17,063 nucleotides of DNA from Bacillota bacterium (GTDB lineage: Bacteria; Bacillota; Clostridia; Acetivibrionales; DTU013), in NCBI GenBank assembly GCA_023415815.1, contig JAEZJL010000421.1, positions 1-17,063 of the forward strand. Direction: 5' to 3'. Each line of letters starts with the position of its first letter. Position 1 is the first letter of the stretch. Position numbers and translations under genes: made by a program. This document shows positions 1 to 7,219 of this stretch, piece by piece. Below the pieces are notes generated by a model that had not been told where the DNA came from, ran no database searches, and saw nothing but the letters and a program-made list of their open reading frames with translations.

Positions 1-301
1 GTTCCAATACCATAAGCGAGGTTTCATTGATTTTTTCATATTCCCTCGCAGCCAGCAGCCCGTCCAGATTTTCCGGAAATACGGCCGGCGTGATTTTGAA
101 TATGGTCTTCAAGCCTTTCGATCCATATAGACGCTCGCAGGCTTCGATTTTTGCGGCGGCATCCATGCTGGAAGGATATATGGGATTGACGGAATTAGAC
201 CTTCTGGTGAAGCTTTCCGCAAATCTCAGCACCCATCCGTCATACAGCACCGTCTGCAATGCAGGCCAGGCATTCATGGACATTTCTTCAATGGTTGTCA
301 T
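1..301 (-). CDS. GNAT family N-acetyltransferase, N-terminal part (runs off left edge)
   Basis: Reading the minus strand from the ATG at 299-301 gives 100 open codons up to the window edge. The protein begins MTTIEEMSMNAWPALQTVLY and continues with DGWVLRFAESFTRRSNSVNP. This pattern (NAWPA, DGWVLRFA, RxNSVxP) is the characteristic N-terminal half of a group of bacterial GNAT acetyltransferases; the acetyl-CoA-binding half would lie outside the window. A GGGAGG ribosome binding site sits six bases before the ATG, and the start lies one base beyond the stop codon of the upstream acetyltransferase, so the two are co-transcribed. The substrate cannot be read from the sequence. The family call is fairly secure, the specific function unknown. 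Confidence 0.8.
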   Translation of the reverse strand, partial: MTTIEEMSMNAWPALQTVLYDGWVLRFAESFTRRSNSVNPIYPSSMDAAAKIEACERLYGSKGLKTIFKITPAVFPENLDGLLAAREYEKINETSLMVLE

Positions 302-302
302 T

Positions 303-821
303 TCAGCCTCCCGACAGCATACCTGTGTCAAATTCCGACGCGAGCTTTTCAAGCGTCGGGCCCGACAATCTGTATGAGGTCCACTCGTCAAGGCATTCGG
401 AGCCCAGGGACTTGTAAAAGCCTATCGAAGGCTTGTTCCAGTCAAGGCAGCTCCACACCAGCCTTCCGCATCTGCGCTCGAGTGCGAGCGCGGCCAGGTA
501 GGCAAGCAGGCTTTTGCCATAGCCGAGCCCTCTGAATTCGGGCTTTACGAATAAATCCTCCAGGTAGATTCCGGGCATCCCCTGGAAGGTCGAATAATTG
601 TAAAAGAACAGCGCAAAGCCCGCCGGCGCCCCATTATGCTCGCCGATGACCACCTCCGCTATCTTCCTTTCGAATATCGATTCGCGAAGGCCTTCCTCTG
701 TCGCGGCAACCTGATCCGACATTTTTTCATATTCGGCCAGCTCCCTGATAAAGCTCAGGATCAAGGGCGTGTCCTCAATTCCGGCGGGACGTATTTTAAA
801 ATTTCCATTCTCTTTTTTCAT
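303..821 (-). CDS. GNAT acetyltransferase, spermidine/spermine (diamine) N-acetyltransferase-like
   Basis: A 172-residue single-domain GNAT enzyme transferring acetyl from acetyl-CoA to an amine. The acetyl-CoA loop is RGLGYG at residues 97-102, preceded by YLEDLFV (86-92) and followed by DWNKPSIGFYKSLG (127-140). The combination IRPA..., RELAEYEKM, YLEDLFV and WN-PSI-FYK resembles the SSAT/thialysine acetyltransferase branch, so a polyamine or related small amine is a plausible substrate; this is inference. The open frame extends upstream to 893, but I choose the ATG at 819-821 because AGGAGG at 825-830 lies three bases upstream of it and the extra upstream residues overlap the promoter. It is followed immediately by a second GNAT gene. 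Confidence 0.85.
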   Translation of the reverse strand: MKKENGNFKIRPAGIEDTPLILSFIRELAEYEKMSDQVAATEEGLRESIFERKIAEVVIGEHNGAPAGFALFFYNYSTFQGMPGIYLEDLFVKPEFRGLGYGKSLLAYLAALALERRCGRLVWSCLDWNKPSIGFYKSLGSECLDEWTSYRLSGPTLEKLASEFDTGMLSGG

Positions 822-861
822 AAGCCTCCTGTAAATCCTCAACAAAAATTTCTTAGCCCAT

Positions 862-890
862 ATTGTACCATAATGCGCTCGCTGTGAAAA
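862..890 (-). promoter_or_regulatory. Sigma-A-like promoter for the two GNAT genes
   Basis: On the minus strand TTTTCA (885-890) and TACAAT (862-867) are separated by 17 bases. This lies 41 bases upstream of the chosen acetyltransferase start and downstream of an intrinsic terminator, which fits the start of a new transcription unit. The -35 box matches the consensus at four of six positions. Confidence 0.55.
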
Positions 891-980
891 CAATTTGACT
901 TCCTGTCGAATTGGAGGAAAAAAACCATGACATGCCGAAGTCCCCTGGCTTCTGCACCATTTGACATATCGCCAAATTGC

Positions 981-1012
981 AAAAAAAATTGCGCGACGCT
1001 TGGGCCACGCAA
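981..1012 (-). terminator. Intrinsic terminator of the ECF-S / desulfurase / small-protein operon
   Basis: On the minus strand a 9-bp stem (outer five pairs TTGCG/CGCAA, two G-U pairs further in) with a 6-base loop CCAAGC spans 989-1012. It is followed directly by eight T residues (981-988). It starts 25 bases after the stop codon of the 54-residue membrane protein, which supports that small gene as the last of its operon. Confidence 0.85.
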
Positions 1013-1037
1013 TCCAAATATACAGGAAGCTCCGAGA

Positions 1038-1202
1038 TTACGGTCTTTTCCCTGTAACCAGTATATATATTACATATGCTATGATTGCTATCGCTGCTAT
1101 CGGAAGAACGATCGAAAGGGCGATACTGAGCAGCTTGAATGCGATTACGGCAAGTATGGCTACGATTACAACGGTAATTGCGGTTTTGATAAATTTATTC
1201 AT
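1038..1202 (-). CDS. Small hydrophobic membrane protein, 54 residues, unknown function
   Basis: A short minus-strand frame begins MNKFIKTAITVVIVAILAVI and ends LVTGKRP with TAA at 1038-1040. Nearly the whole chain between residues 7 and 50 is hydrophobic (I, V, A, L), broken by FKLLS near 22-26 and by a proline at 34. This suggests two short transmembrane helices or a hairpin, with lysines at both ends. The ATG at 1200-1202 is preceded at six bases by GAGGTG (1209-1214), a good ribosome binding site, and the gene is followed by a strong terminator. It starts 45 bases after the cysteine desulfurase-like gene. I do not recognise a family. The ribosome binding site, operon position and terminator argue that it is real. 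Confidence 0.75.
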   Translation of the reverse strand: MNKFIKTAITVVIVAILAVIAFKLLSIALSIVLPIAAIAIIAYVIYILVTGKRP

Positions 1203-1247
1203 TCCATTCACCTCTTATCAATATTTGAGTGGGCTTTTATCATCCAT

Positions 1248-2435
1248 TCAAATAATAATACGGGGATTCGTAAATAATGTCTTACGCCGGAAATATTTTT
1301 TCGAAACGGCCTGCACGGCCTCGAGAGTAAGGTCTATTTCTTCCGCGGTGTTAAAACAGCCGATGCTCATACGGACTATGCCCGTCTTCTCGGTACCCAG
1401 CGTCCGGTGCGCCGAAGGCGCGCAATGGAGTCCGGCGCGGGTCGCTATCCCGTATTCCTTATCCAGGATGTAGCTGAGCTCGGTTGAATCCATACCGCTC
1501 AGATTCATTGCGGCAATGCCCGAATTCCTTGACCTGTCCGCAACGCTGTACAGCCTGACGCCGCTTATGCCCTGAAGCCCCTCGACCAGCCTTTTGGTCA
1601 GCATGCCCCTGTGCCTGCCCGCCGCCTCAAGCCCGCAGGACATGATATACCTGACCCCCGTGCACAGGCCTACGATACCGGCTGTATTCAGTGTACCGCT
1701 CTCCATAAGGTCCGGCATGATTTCAGGCTGGTATGGGTATTCCGAATTGCTGCCCGTCCCCCCCTCCATGAGGGATCTGAGAGCTATGCCCTCCTTTACA
1801 TAAAGCCCTCCCGTGCCCTGCGGTCCAAGCAGGCCTTTGTGTCCGGGAAAAGCAAGCATGTCTATGCACTGCTCCTCAACGTCCACCTTTATATAGCCGG
1901 CGCCCTGCGAGGCGTCCATAAGAAAAGGCACACCCGCCTCCCTCGCCAGCATGCCCATCTCACGAAAGGGCATAATGACGCCGTTGACATTTGAGGAAAG
2001 CGTGCTCACTATTAGTCTTGTATTGCTTTTTATACGTTTTTTGACCGTATCCGGCCCGATTTCGCCGATCTCATTTCCGGGTACGATTGAAAGCTTGATG
2101 CCGATATCCCTTTCAAGCGTCCTGAGGGGCCTCATCACGGAATTGTGCTCCATGCAGGTCGTTATAACATGGTCGCCCGGTTTCAGCCAGCCTTTTATGG
2201 CCGTGTTCAGGGCCTCCGTCGCATTCTTTAAGAAGCAGAGCTGCATGGGGTTTTTGATATTGAAAAAGCTGCATACCACGTCTCTTGCCTCAATAACGGC
2301 CCTGCCGGCTTCGATTGCCATGGAATGGCCGCTCCGGCCTGGATTCGCGCAGTAAGTACGCAGGCACCGGTCTATCTCAAGGTATACGCTTTCAGGCTTG
2401 GGGAAGGAAGTTGCCGCATTGTCCAGGTAAATCAT
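1248..2435 (-). CDS. PLP-dependent aminotransferase class V, cysteine desulfurase family protein
   Basis: A 395-residue fold-type I PLP enzyme of the NifS/IscS/SufS superfamily, expected to take sulfur from cysteine as a persulfide or act on a related selenium or sulfur amino acid. Seen in the sequence: the N-terminal YLDNAATSFPKP, the cofactor-contacting His at about 97 (MEHNS), Asp and Gln at about 174 and 177 (MDASQGAG), the PLP lysine at about 200 (FPGHKGLLGPQGTG), and a Cys at about 338 in GLHCAPSAHRTLGT, the position of the catalytic persulfide cysteine. The short active-site loop and the FPGHKGL-GPQGTG form resemble the stand-alone desulfurase-like subfamily rather than isc/suf operon enzymes. 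No iscU, sufU or iscR is adjacent. I prefer the second ATG (2433-2435) because GGAG at 2442-2445 is six bases before it and the family begins at that point; the first ATG, at 2445-2447, would itself overlap this site. Confidence 0.88.
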   Translation of the reverse strand: MIYLDNAATSFPKPESVYLEIDRCLRTYCANPGRSGHSMAIEAGRAVIEARDVVCSFFNIKNPMQLCFLKNATEALNTAIKGWLKPGDHVITTCMEHNSVMRPLRTLERDIGIKLSIVPGNEIGEIGPDTVKKRIKSNTRLIVSTLSSNVNGVIMPFREMGMLAREAGVPFLMDASQGAGYIKVDVEEQCIDMLAFPGHKGLLGPQGTGGLYVKEGIALRSLMEGGTGSNSEYPYQPEIMPDLMESGTLNTAGIVGLCTGVRYIMSCGLEAAGRHRGMLTKRLVEGLQGISGVRLYSVADRSRNSGIAAMNLSGMDSTELSYILDKEYGIATRAGLHCAPSAHRTLGTEKTGIVRMSIGCFNTAEEIDLTLEAVQAVSKKYFRRKTLFTNPRIII

Positions 2436-2441
2436 CAGGTG

Positions 2442-2445
2442 CTCC
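2442..2445 (-). promoter_or_regulatory. Start-deciding ribosome binding site of the desulfurase-like gene
   Basis: GGAG on the minus strand is six bases from the ATG at 2433-2435 and overlaps the alternative in-frame ATG at 2445-2447. The alternative start has only an AT-rich, non-complementary upstream sequence, so the downstream start is favoured. Confidence 0.6.
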
Positions 2446-2504
2446 ATAGTTCTTTATTCTATCTCATACTATGTAAACTCAAGTCCGATGTTTACCCAAA
2501 AACC

Positions 2505-3011
2505 TCATTTTTCTATCGCCCTGTCAAGTGCCTTTATGACCGCCAACCCGATGATGCCTCCCACAAGGGCGGTAACGAGCTGCGGCCAGCTGAACGACGC
2601 GATCATTATGTTCGCCTTCTGAGCAGGTATTTTCATCATTCCAGTAAAAATTAAAATCGAAGCCCACAGAAAACCAAACTTCAATACCGCTCCCGATGCA
2701 ATCGCGGCGACGGGCTTTTTCTTGATAAGCACATACAGCAGTACAAGTATAAAATTGCCCACAGCAATAAAAGGCGCGAAGGGCAGCGGTATCGCCGCAC
2801 CCGTGAGGATGGCTCCGAACGGCGACAGCACCGATACGACGGCGCCCCCCGCCAGACCTGTGTAAGCGGCAGCGATCAGCAGACACGCGTTTATAAGCGG
2901 GCCTACGATGAACTGGCTAAACTGTCCCAGCGGTATGAAACGTCCAAGCGTCTGGAAAAGTATCGTCAGGGCAAGTAAAATTGCCGTTCTTGTAATGATT
3001 TTCGTATTCAT
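2505..3011 (-). CDS. ECF transporter substrate-binding (S) component, substrate unknown
   Basis: A 168-residue integral membrane protein with about five or six hydrophobic segments (roughly residues 8-25, 33-53, 57-75, 79-96, 102-125 and 138-160). It begins MNTKIITRTAILLALTILFQ; the positively charged N-terminus followed by TRTAILLALTILFQTLG, then a QFIVGPLINACLLIAA segment and LSPFGAILTGA, is typical of S components of energy-coupling factor vitamin transporters. It would bind its substrate and work with a shared EcfA-A'-T module encoded elsewhere, since none is in the window. It does not have the features I associate with BioY or QueT, and the substrate is not determined. A GGAGGG site five bases before the ATG supports this start. 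It is the first gene of an operon with the desulfurase-like gene. Confidence 0.75.
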   Translation of the reverse strand: MNTKIITRTAILLALTILFQTLGRFIPLGQFSQFIVGPLINACLLIAAAYTGLAGGAVVSVLSPFGAILTGAAIPLPFAPFIAVGNFILVLLYVLIKKKPVAAIASGAVLKFGFLWASILIFTGMMKIPAQKANIMIASFSWPQLVTALVGGIIGLAVIKALDRAIEK

Positions 3012-3025
3012 ATCAACCCTCCATA

Positions 3026-3158
3026 ATGTTTACAGCTTCAACCCCGCTTTTCACCTCAATAAGTCTTTATATGACCGAAAAAGGGTACTCTTTTCTGCTC
3101 TTCGTTAATTTTTTAACCACTTACAATATTATACCAACCGCTCCGGAATTGTAAACAT
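3026..3158. repeat. Widely spaced perfect 9-bp inverted repeat flanking the ECF-S leader
   Basis: ATGTTTACA at 3026-3034 and its exact reverse complement TGTAAACAT at 3150-3158 flank the leader. One copy covers the -35 box of the promoter, the other lies just upstream of the ribosome binding site. A related pair, GTAAAC at 2473-2478 and GTTTAC at 2490-2495, lies between the ECF-S and desulfurase-like genes. This arrangement could be a set of operators for one regulator; chance remains possible because the motif is short and AT-rich. Confidence 0.4.
3128..3155 (-). promoter_or_regulatory. Sigma-A promoter of the ECF-S operon
   Basis: On the minus strand TTTACA (3150-3155) and a perfect TATAAT (3128-3133) are 16 bases apart. 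The -35 box is part of ATGTTTACA, whose exact inverse TGTAAACAT occurs in the leader near the ribosome binding site (plus strand 3026-3034). The leader is about 110 bases long; I looked for known vitamin riboswitch signatures in it and saw none I could defend. Confidence 0.75.
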
Positions 3159-3168
3159 AAAATCAGTC

Positions 3169-4047
3169 TCAAGCCAGCCCATATTCCATTAGGCCGGCCA
3201 ATTTGGGAAATACGTGCACAGCGTTGGAGAAGAAGACCATTTCACGGTATTCCTCAGGTACCAGACGGCCAATGAAGTCCGCATACGCTTCAACCGGAGC
3301 CAGCGGCCAGTCCGTACCGAAAAGGAACCTGTCGTAGCGCTCCTCAAAGGCCAGAGCTCTTTTAAAATGTCCCATAACATCCGGGTTTTCCGCCCTCCGC
3401 CGGATACCTGCTCCGTCCAGCACCATCAGGCCAGAAAGGTCGGCGTATACGTTTTGGTTTTTCGAAATGAGCGCCGCCGTGTCCATAACCCACGGGTCGC
3501 CCATATGGCAGACCACGATATTTATCTCCGGATGCCGGACGGCCAGCTCGTCTATATGCAGCGGATGGGAGTATTTCAACAGACCCCTTTCCGAATATGT
3601 AACGCCGCTGTGTATGACCAGTGTCAGTCCGTATTCTGCAGCCAGCCTGCAAACAGGTTCATAAACGGCGTCATGCACATAAAAAGGATAGTAGCCCGCA
3701 TAGAGCTTGACGCCCACCGTCCCGGGCCTGCCAAGCACACTTTTCAACGCTTGAAGCTCCGCGGCGGGATTTTTCAGCAGCCTGACCGGGTTCACACCCG
3801 GGCAGCAGGCAATAAAGCCGGGAACAGCGCCTTCCAGGTCCAGGCCCATGGGGTTTGGAGCGTCCGCATCGGGAAAAGCGCCGACGGCTGTCTCCTCCAC
3901 CCCCATGCCGATTCCCAGGACTACCCCCGAGCTTTTATATTCCCGCTCCAGACCGGCCGAGGAATAGTCCGCTCCGGAAATACCGGACGCAGTCTGCCTG
4001 AAGCTTTCGATATTTGAAAAATGCATATGAGCATCGATTATCCTCAT
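3169..4047 (-). CDS. Amidohydrolase family 2 (metal-dependent hydrolase, TIM-barrel)
   Basis: A 292-residue enzyme of the amidohydrolase superfamily (amidohydro-rel / ACMSD-like group), predicted cytoplasmic. The visible metal-site residues are the HxH pair H7 and H9 in IDAHMHF, H146 in VIHSG, H181 in VCHMGDPW, and D246 in LFGTDWPL; K114 in VGVKLYAGYYPFY may contribute. The order and spacing are as expected for the family, which includes hydrolases and decarboxylases of small carboxylic compounds. The exact substrate cannot be named. The start ATG overlaps the stop of the upstream giant GNAT protein as ATGA (4044-4047), so translation is coupled and the two proteins probably act in the same process. 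I see no terminator after its stop, so read-through into the ECF-S operon is possible. Confidence 0.82.
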   Translation of the reverse strand: MRIIDAHMHFSNIESFRQTASGISGADYSSAGLEREYKSSGVVLGIGMGVEETAVGAFPDADAPNPMGLDLEGAVPGFIACCPGVNPVRLLKNPAAELQALKSVLGRPGTVGVKLYAGYYPFYVHDAVYEPVCRLAAEYGLTLVIHSGVTYSERGLLKYSHPLHIDELAVRHPEINIVVCHMGDPWVMDTAALISKNQNVYADLSGLMVLDGAGIRRRAENPDVMGHFKRALAFEERYDRFLFGTDWPLAPVEAYADFIGRLVPEEYREMVFFSNAVHVFPKLAGLMEYGLA

Positions 4048-7000
4048 TGCCCGTCATCCTCTCCGAAGCGTATTCCCTTCAGGTCCTTCAAGCATCCGTC
4101 GTCAATAAAGGCTTCTGTAAAAACGAAGAAAAGCGGCGGCGTGAAAAGCCTGGCACCGTGCGCTCCCGAAAGCTTATTCAAGGCAAAGGCCGCCGTAAGC
4201 TCACGGTTTGAAAAGCCCTCGAGCGCCGCGGGTTCACTGCCCGAGACAACCTGAAGGCAGCCCTTGCCGACTTTTGAGCCGTAGAGCACGGAGGAGGAGC
4301 TTTTTATTTCGTGCTGCACGCTTCCGGATTTATATTCCCTGAGCTGGCCGTCGGAGTCTTTAACCTTGAAGCTGCTGTTTAAGATATCGCTGTCCGGTAT
4401 GAAATAGCAATCCGTGTCAAAGGTCTCGTAATTGAAATACCTGCCGGTATTCTGCAGCACCTCGAGGGTATGGCACATCACCGGCGCGCCCGGCAGCAGC
4501 AGGAAGTACTGGTTATACTCAAGCCCCTTGAGCTTTTCGTTTTCATTTTCCCGGACATTGATCCTGATCCCTCTCCAGAGATTTCCCCTGTTATCCTTTA
4601 TCTCCGAAAATGCAGCGCTTTTCGGAGCCTGCAGCTCCGATATGTCCCTGAGGGCGGCCGGTTTAGTGCCGATGCCTCCTGCCCAAGGATTCCACCATGA
4701 CCTGGGACCTGGGGCGGGAAAGCTGCTGTCAAGCCATTCCCTGTCCATATGCCTCATGGAAAAGAGCTTCCCGGAAAAATCCGGCGCCGCCTTGATGGAG
4801 ATTGGCCCGTTATCCGCCTTCAGTATGCTCATTCCCTGTTCCACAAGCGTTTCGCATTTTACCGGGCCGTCTCCCGCTCTGAAGATGATATACGAACGCT
4901 TCTCGGCATAGGTATCCGTATCCGCTTCAACATGTATCAGCGTTGTACCGGCGTCTTTCTTAAAATCAACCCTGAGGGCGGCTGTATCGGCTTTCCCGCC
5001 GATGCTCACAGGCATGCTCCGCTCATCAAAGCTTCCGTTCTCCGCACAGACCTTTACCGTGCCGCACGTCGATGCACTTTTATACTCTTTTATATCTACA
5101 ATAAAGCTGTCACGTACAAAGGGATTTTTGCCATTCACCAAAATATCAAGCGATTCGGTCAGGCGGTATCCGGCAAATTGCATTTTCTTTAGTGTAAAGG
5201 CCCGGAAATCCTGCCAGCTGTCAAAGGCTCCGTAAGAGAGGGTCAGCGGCTTTGTGGACACGCTGCCCCTCCCGGGCAGCCTCCCGAAATTGTATTCGAA
5301 GGACATGCTGTGCTCGTCGAACTTGACCCTGCAGTCCCTGTCCCAGCATATTCCGCGCGCAAGCTCTCCGCTCCTGCTGAATATCCAGTTCTCGCTCAGC
5401 CTGTCGCTGTCCCAGAAGCCTAAATTCCCTTCATCCGAGCCGTTCAAGCCTATGAAACGCCCATCATACGGCAGTACGGCCCTGTACATGTCATGGAGGA
5501 CGCTTTCGGTAAAACATACGTCCGCCGGAGTATCGGCTTCGGAAAGGTTGTTCAGCGTGTAGCTGTGTTCGAGTATGCCGTTGGGATGCAGCTTTGCCCT
5601 GGCTATGAGCTCAAGACCCTTGAAATCCTCTGAGAGATAGGCCGCCTCTTGGACAATCGTCTCAGCCTCTCTGTAATATTGCACCTTTTGCGCCCTGGCT
5701 GTGGTGAACTCGTTCGAATACGGCATACCGATGCCCGGAGCGCAGAAGGTGGTATTGGCTTCATCGTTCCTGTTGCCGAATATGACTCCCCTGTTTCCAT
5801 GCTTCCACAAATGCCAGGAAAATTCTCCGTTGCAAATATACCAGCAGTGCTCGTCCCCGCCGCCGAAGGCCCCGGAGCGTCCTTTAAAAATTGCGTGCAG
5901 GCCTGTTTCAAAGCTTATCCTTTCACCGCTCTCGAGCTGCGCCGTGACAGCGGCCGTACCGCTGTATGGGCAGAATTCCTTAAGACTGTACGTGAACGGA
6001 ATCAGCTTCCTTTCCCCCGGCTTCAGAGCTGCTTCGATTCTGGCTTTGCTGAAGCTGACCTTATCGTTTCCGGGTATATGTATGTCGAAAACGGCGTTTT
6101 CGGTGAAATTATTCTCCGCCTCCAGCCAGCAGTCCAGCTTGGTGTTTAAATACTGCTCCTTCCATGGCACATGGAGGAAGAGCTTTGCGGGCCTCTTAAG
6201 CAGCAGGCCTGTTTTGAATACGGCCTGTTTGCCGTTGATGAGAATGTCGGCGCAGACCGCAGGGTGTGTGCGCCAGCTATTCTGTTCCTCGCTTAATAAC
6301 TCCGGCGCGAATTCTCCTTCAAAGACTTCCGTATCTTTAACTGCGGCTGAGGTTTCGAGATCAAACCTGATATTGCCGTCATCTCTCCCCTGGATAACTA
6401 TTTCAAGCGGTTTGCCCGACTTGTTGACAGCCTCGTAGATAACCCGGCAGCTCCTTCCGGCAATGAGCCCGTGATTGCAGATAACCGCCTCTATTTTGTA
6501 ATCGTCCGTTTCTATAAGGCTTATGCCCCGCCCCGTTTTTTCAAACCGGACCCTCAGGCTCCTGCCGTCCTTTTGCCAGGAGTACTCGTAATACTCAAAG
6601 CCGTTTTCCTTAAGTCCGTCCGGCTGGATTTCTATTTTCCTCTTGGAGTCTCCGTACCAGTCCGCTGTTTGAAAATACTCCTTCAGCGCCTCCGTCTGCA
6701 GCACGGTTGGAATAAAATTCATAAGATGCGTCGAATCGTCGCGCTTCTCCCAGAAAAATCCGCATTTCTTGTATGTGGGGACAGCCTTCGTGTTGCCAGG
6801 CCAGGTAAAAAGGTCAAGCCTGGGCCAGCCCATTTCCACGGTCTTCTCAACGGCCTTGAGCACAAGCGCCTTGCCGACCTTTTTCCCGTGCCAGTCCGGC
6901 CTGACGTTGAGAAGTGGGATATAGAGCGCCCCGGTATCGTTGAAGTATCTTGAAAAGCTGCAATAGCCTATTACATCGCCGTTATCGCCGATTGCCACAA

Positions 7001-7157
7001 AGACGGCTATGTTTGCCGCATTCTCATGATCCCTGAGGACGCTTTCCTCAGTCTTCACTATATTGCTGCCGCCCCAGCTGTCCGTGCTTCTGTTCCACAT
7101 GTCGGCTATGGAGCGCGCATGGGCGGGGGTATATTCTATAATTCTGAAGCCTTTCAT
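4044..7157 (-). CDS. Giant fusion: GNAT acetyltransferase domain plus long beta-rich region of unknown function
   Basis: A 1037-residue protein with no signal peptide or membrane segment. Residues 1 to about 150 form a GNAT domain: ALYIPLLNVRPDWHGKKVGK contains the acetyl-CoA loop (about 89-97, with K where many members have G), and NTKAVPTYKKCGFFWEKRDD (122-141) is the usual C-terminal signature. The remaining about 880 residues are rich in alternating hydrophobic and polar residues and aromatics, suggesting several beta-sandwich domains. Distinct blocks are CNGEFSWHLWKHGNRGVIFG near 437-456 and PRSWWNPWAGGIG near 815-827. These are reminiscent of carbohydrate-active or mutarotase-like folds, but I cannot assign a family. 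A GGGAGG site is five bases before the ATG and a good promoter lies upstream. Its last bases overlap the amidohydrolase start. The GNAT call is secure; the large remainder is unknown. Confidence 0.8.
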   Translation of the reverse strand: MKGFRIIEYTPAHARSIADMWNRSTDSWGGSNIVKTEESVLRDHENAANIAVFVAIGDNGDVIGYCSFSRYFNDTGALYIPLLNVRPDWHGKKVGKALVLKAVEKTVEMGWPRLDLFTWPGNTKAVPTYKKCGFFWEKRDDSTHLMNFIPTVLQTEALKEYFQTADWYGDSKRKIEIQPDGLKENGFEYYEYSWQKDGRSLRVRFEKTGRGISLIETDDYKIEAVICNHGLIAGRSCRVIYEAVNKSGKPLEIVIQGRDDGNIRFDLETSAAVKDTEVFEGEFAPELLSEEQNSWRTHPAVCADILINGKQAVFKTGLLLKRPAKLFLHVPWKEQYLNTKLDCWLEAENNFTENAVFDIHIPGNDKVSFSKARIEAALKPGERKLIPFTYSLKEFCPYSGTAAVTAQLESGERISFETGLHAIFKGRSGAFGGGDEHCWYICNGEFSWHLWKHGNRGVIFGNRNDEANTTFCAPGIGMPYSNEFTTARAQKVQYYREAETIVQEAAYLSEDFKGLELIARAKLHPNGILEHSYTLNNLSEADTPADVCFTESVLHDMYRAVLPYDGRFIGLNGSDEGNLGFWDSDRLSENWIFSRSGELARGICWDRDCRVKFDEHSMSFEYNFGRLPGRGSVSTKPLTLSYGAFDSWQDFRAFTLKKMQFAGYRLTESLDILVNGKNPFVRDSFIVDIKEYKSASTCGTVKVCAENGSFDERSMPVSIGGKADTAALRVDFKKDAGTTLIHVEADTDTYAEKRSYIIFRAGDGPVKCETLVEQGMSILKADNGPISIKAAPDFSGKLFSMRHMDREWLDSSFPAPGPRSWWNPWAGGIGTKPAALRDISELQAPKSAAFSEIKDNRGNLWRGIRINVRENENEKLKGLEYNQYFLLLPGAPVMCHTLEVLQNTGRYFNYETFDTDCYFIPDSDILNSSFKVKDSDGQLREYKSGSVQHEIKSSSSVLYGSKVGKGCLQVVSGSEPAALEGFSNRELTAAFALNKLSGAHGARLFTPPLFFVFTEAFIDDGCLKDLKGIRFGEDDGQ

Positions 7158-7190
7158 TTCAGCCTCCCTGAAATTTTATTGTATAACTGC

Positions 7191-7219
7191 ATTATCTCAA
7201 AACCTCCCGGGATTCTCAA
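7191..7219 (-). promoter_or_regulatory. Sigma-A promoter of the GNAT-fusion / amidohydrolase unit
   Basis: On the minus strand TTGAGA (7214-7219) and GATAAT (7191-7196) are separated by 17 bases, 34 bases upstream of the ATG at 7155-7157. The rest of the divergent spacer up to 7388 is AT-rich. It holds no plus-strand promoter that I can call with confidence; TTGTTG and TATTTT 17 bases apart, close to the amidase start, are only a weak candidate. Confidence 0.65.

Noticed and set aside
961..1473. A 170-codon plus-strand open frame between the GNAT and desulfurase-like genes
   Set aside because: It crosses the minus-strand 54-residue gene, the terminator and the end of the desulfurase-like gene. 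The minus-strand reading has ribosome binding sites and a terminator; this one has none.
3012..3127. Possible riboswitch in the ECF-S leader
   Set aside because: The leader is about 110 bases and I searched it by eye for TPP, FMN, cobalamin, preQ1 and THF signatures without finding conserved core sequences.
3214..4017. A 267-codon plus-strand open frame opposite the amidohydrolase
   Set aside because: The minus-strand gene shows a full metal-binding motif set; the antisense frame is rich in Arg, His and Gln with no recognisable domain.
5701..6438. A 245-codon plus-strand open frame opposite the GNAT fusion
   Set aside because: Ser- and Pro-rich shadow frame without ribosome binding site, inside a continuous 1037-codon gene.
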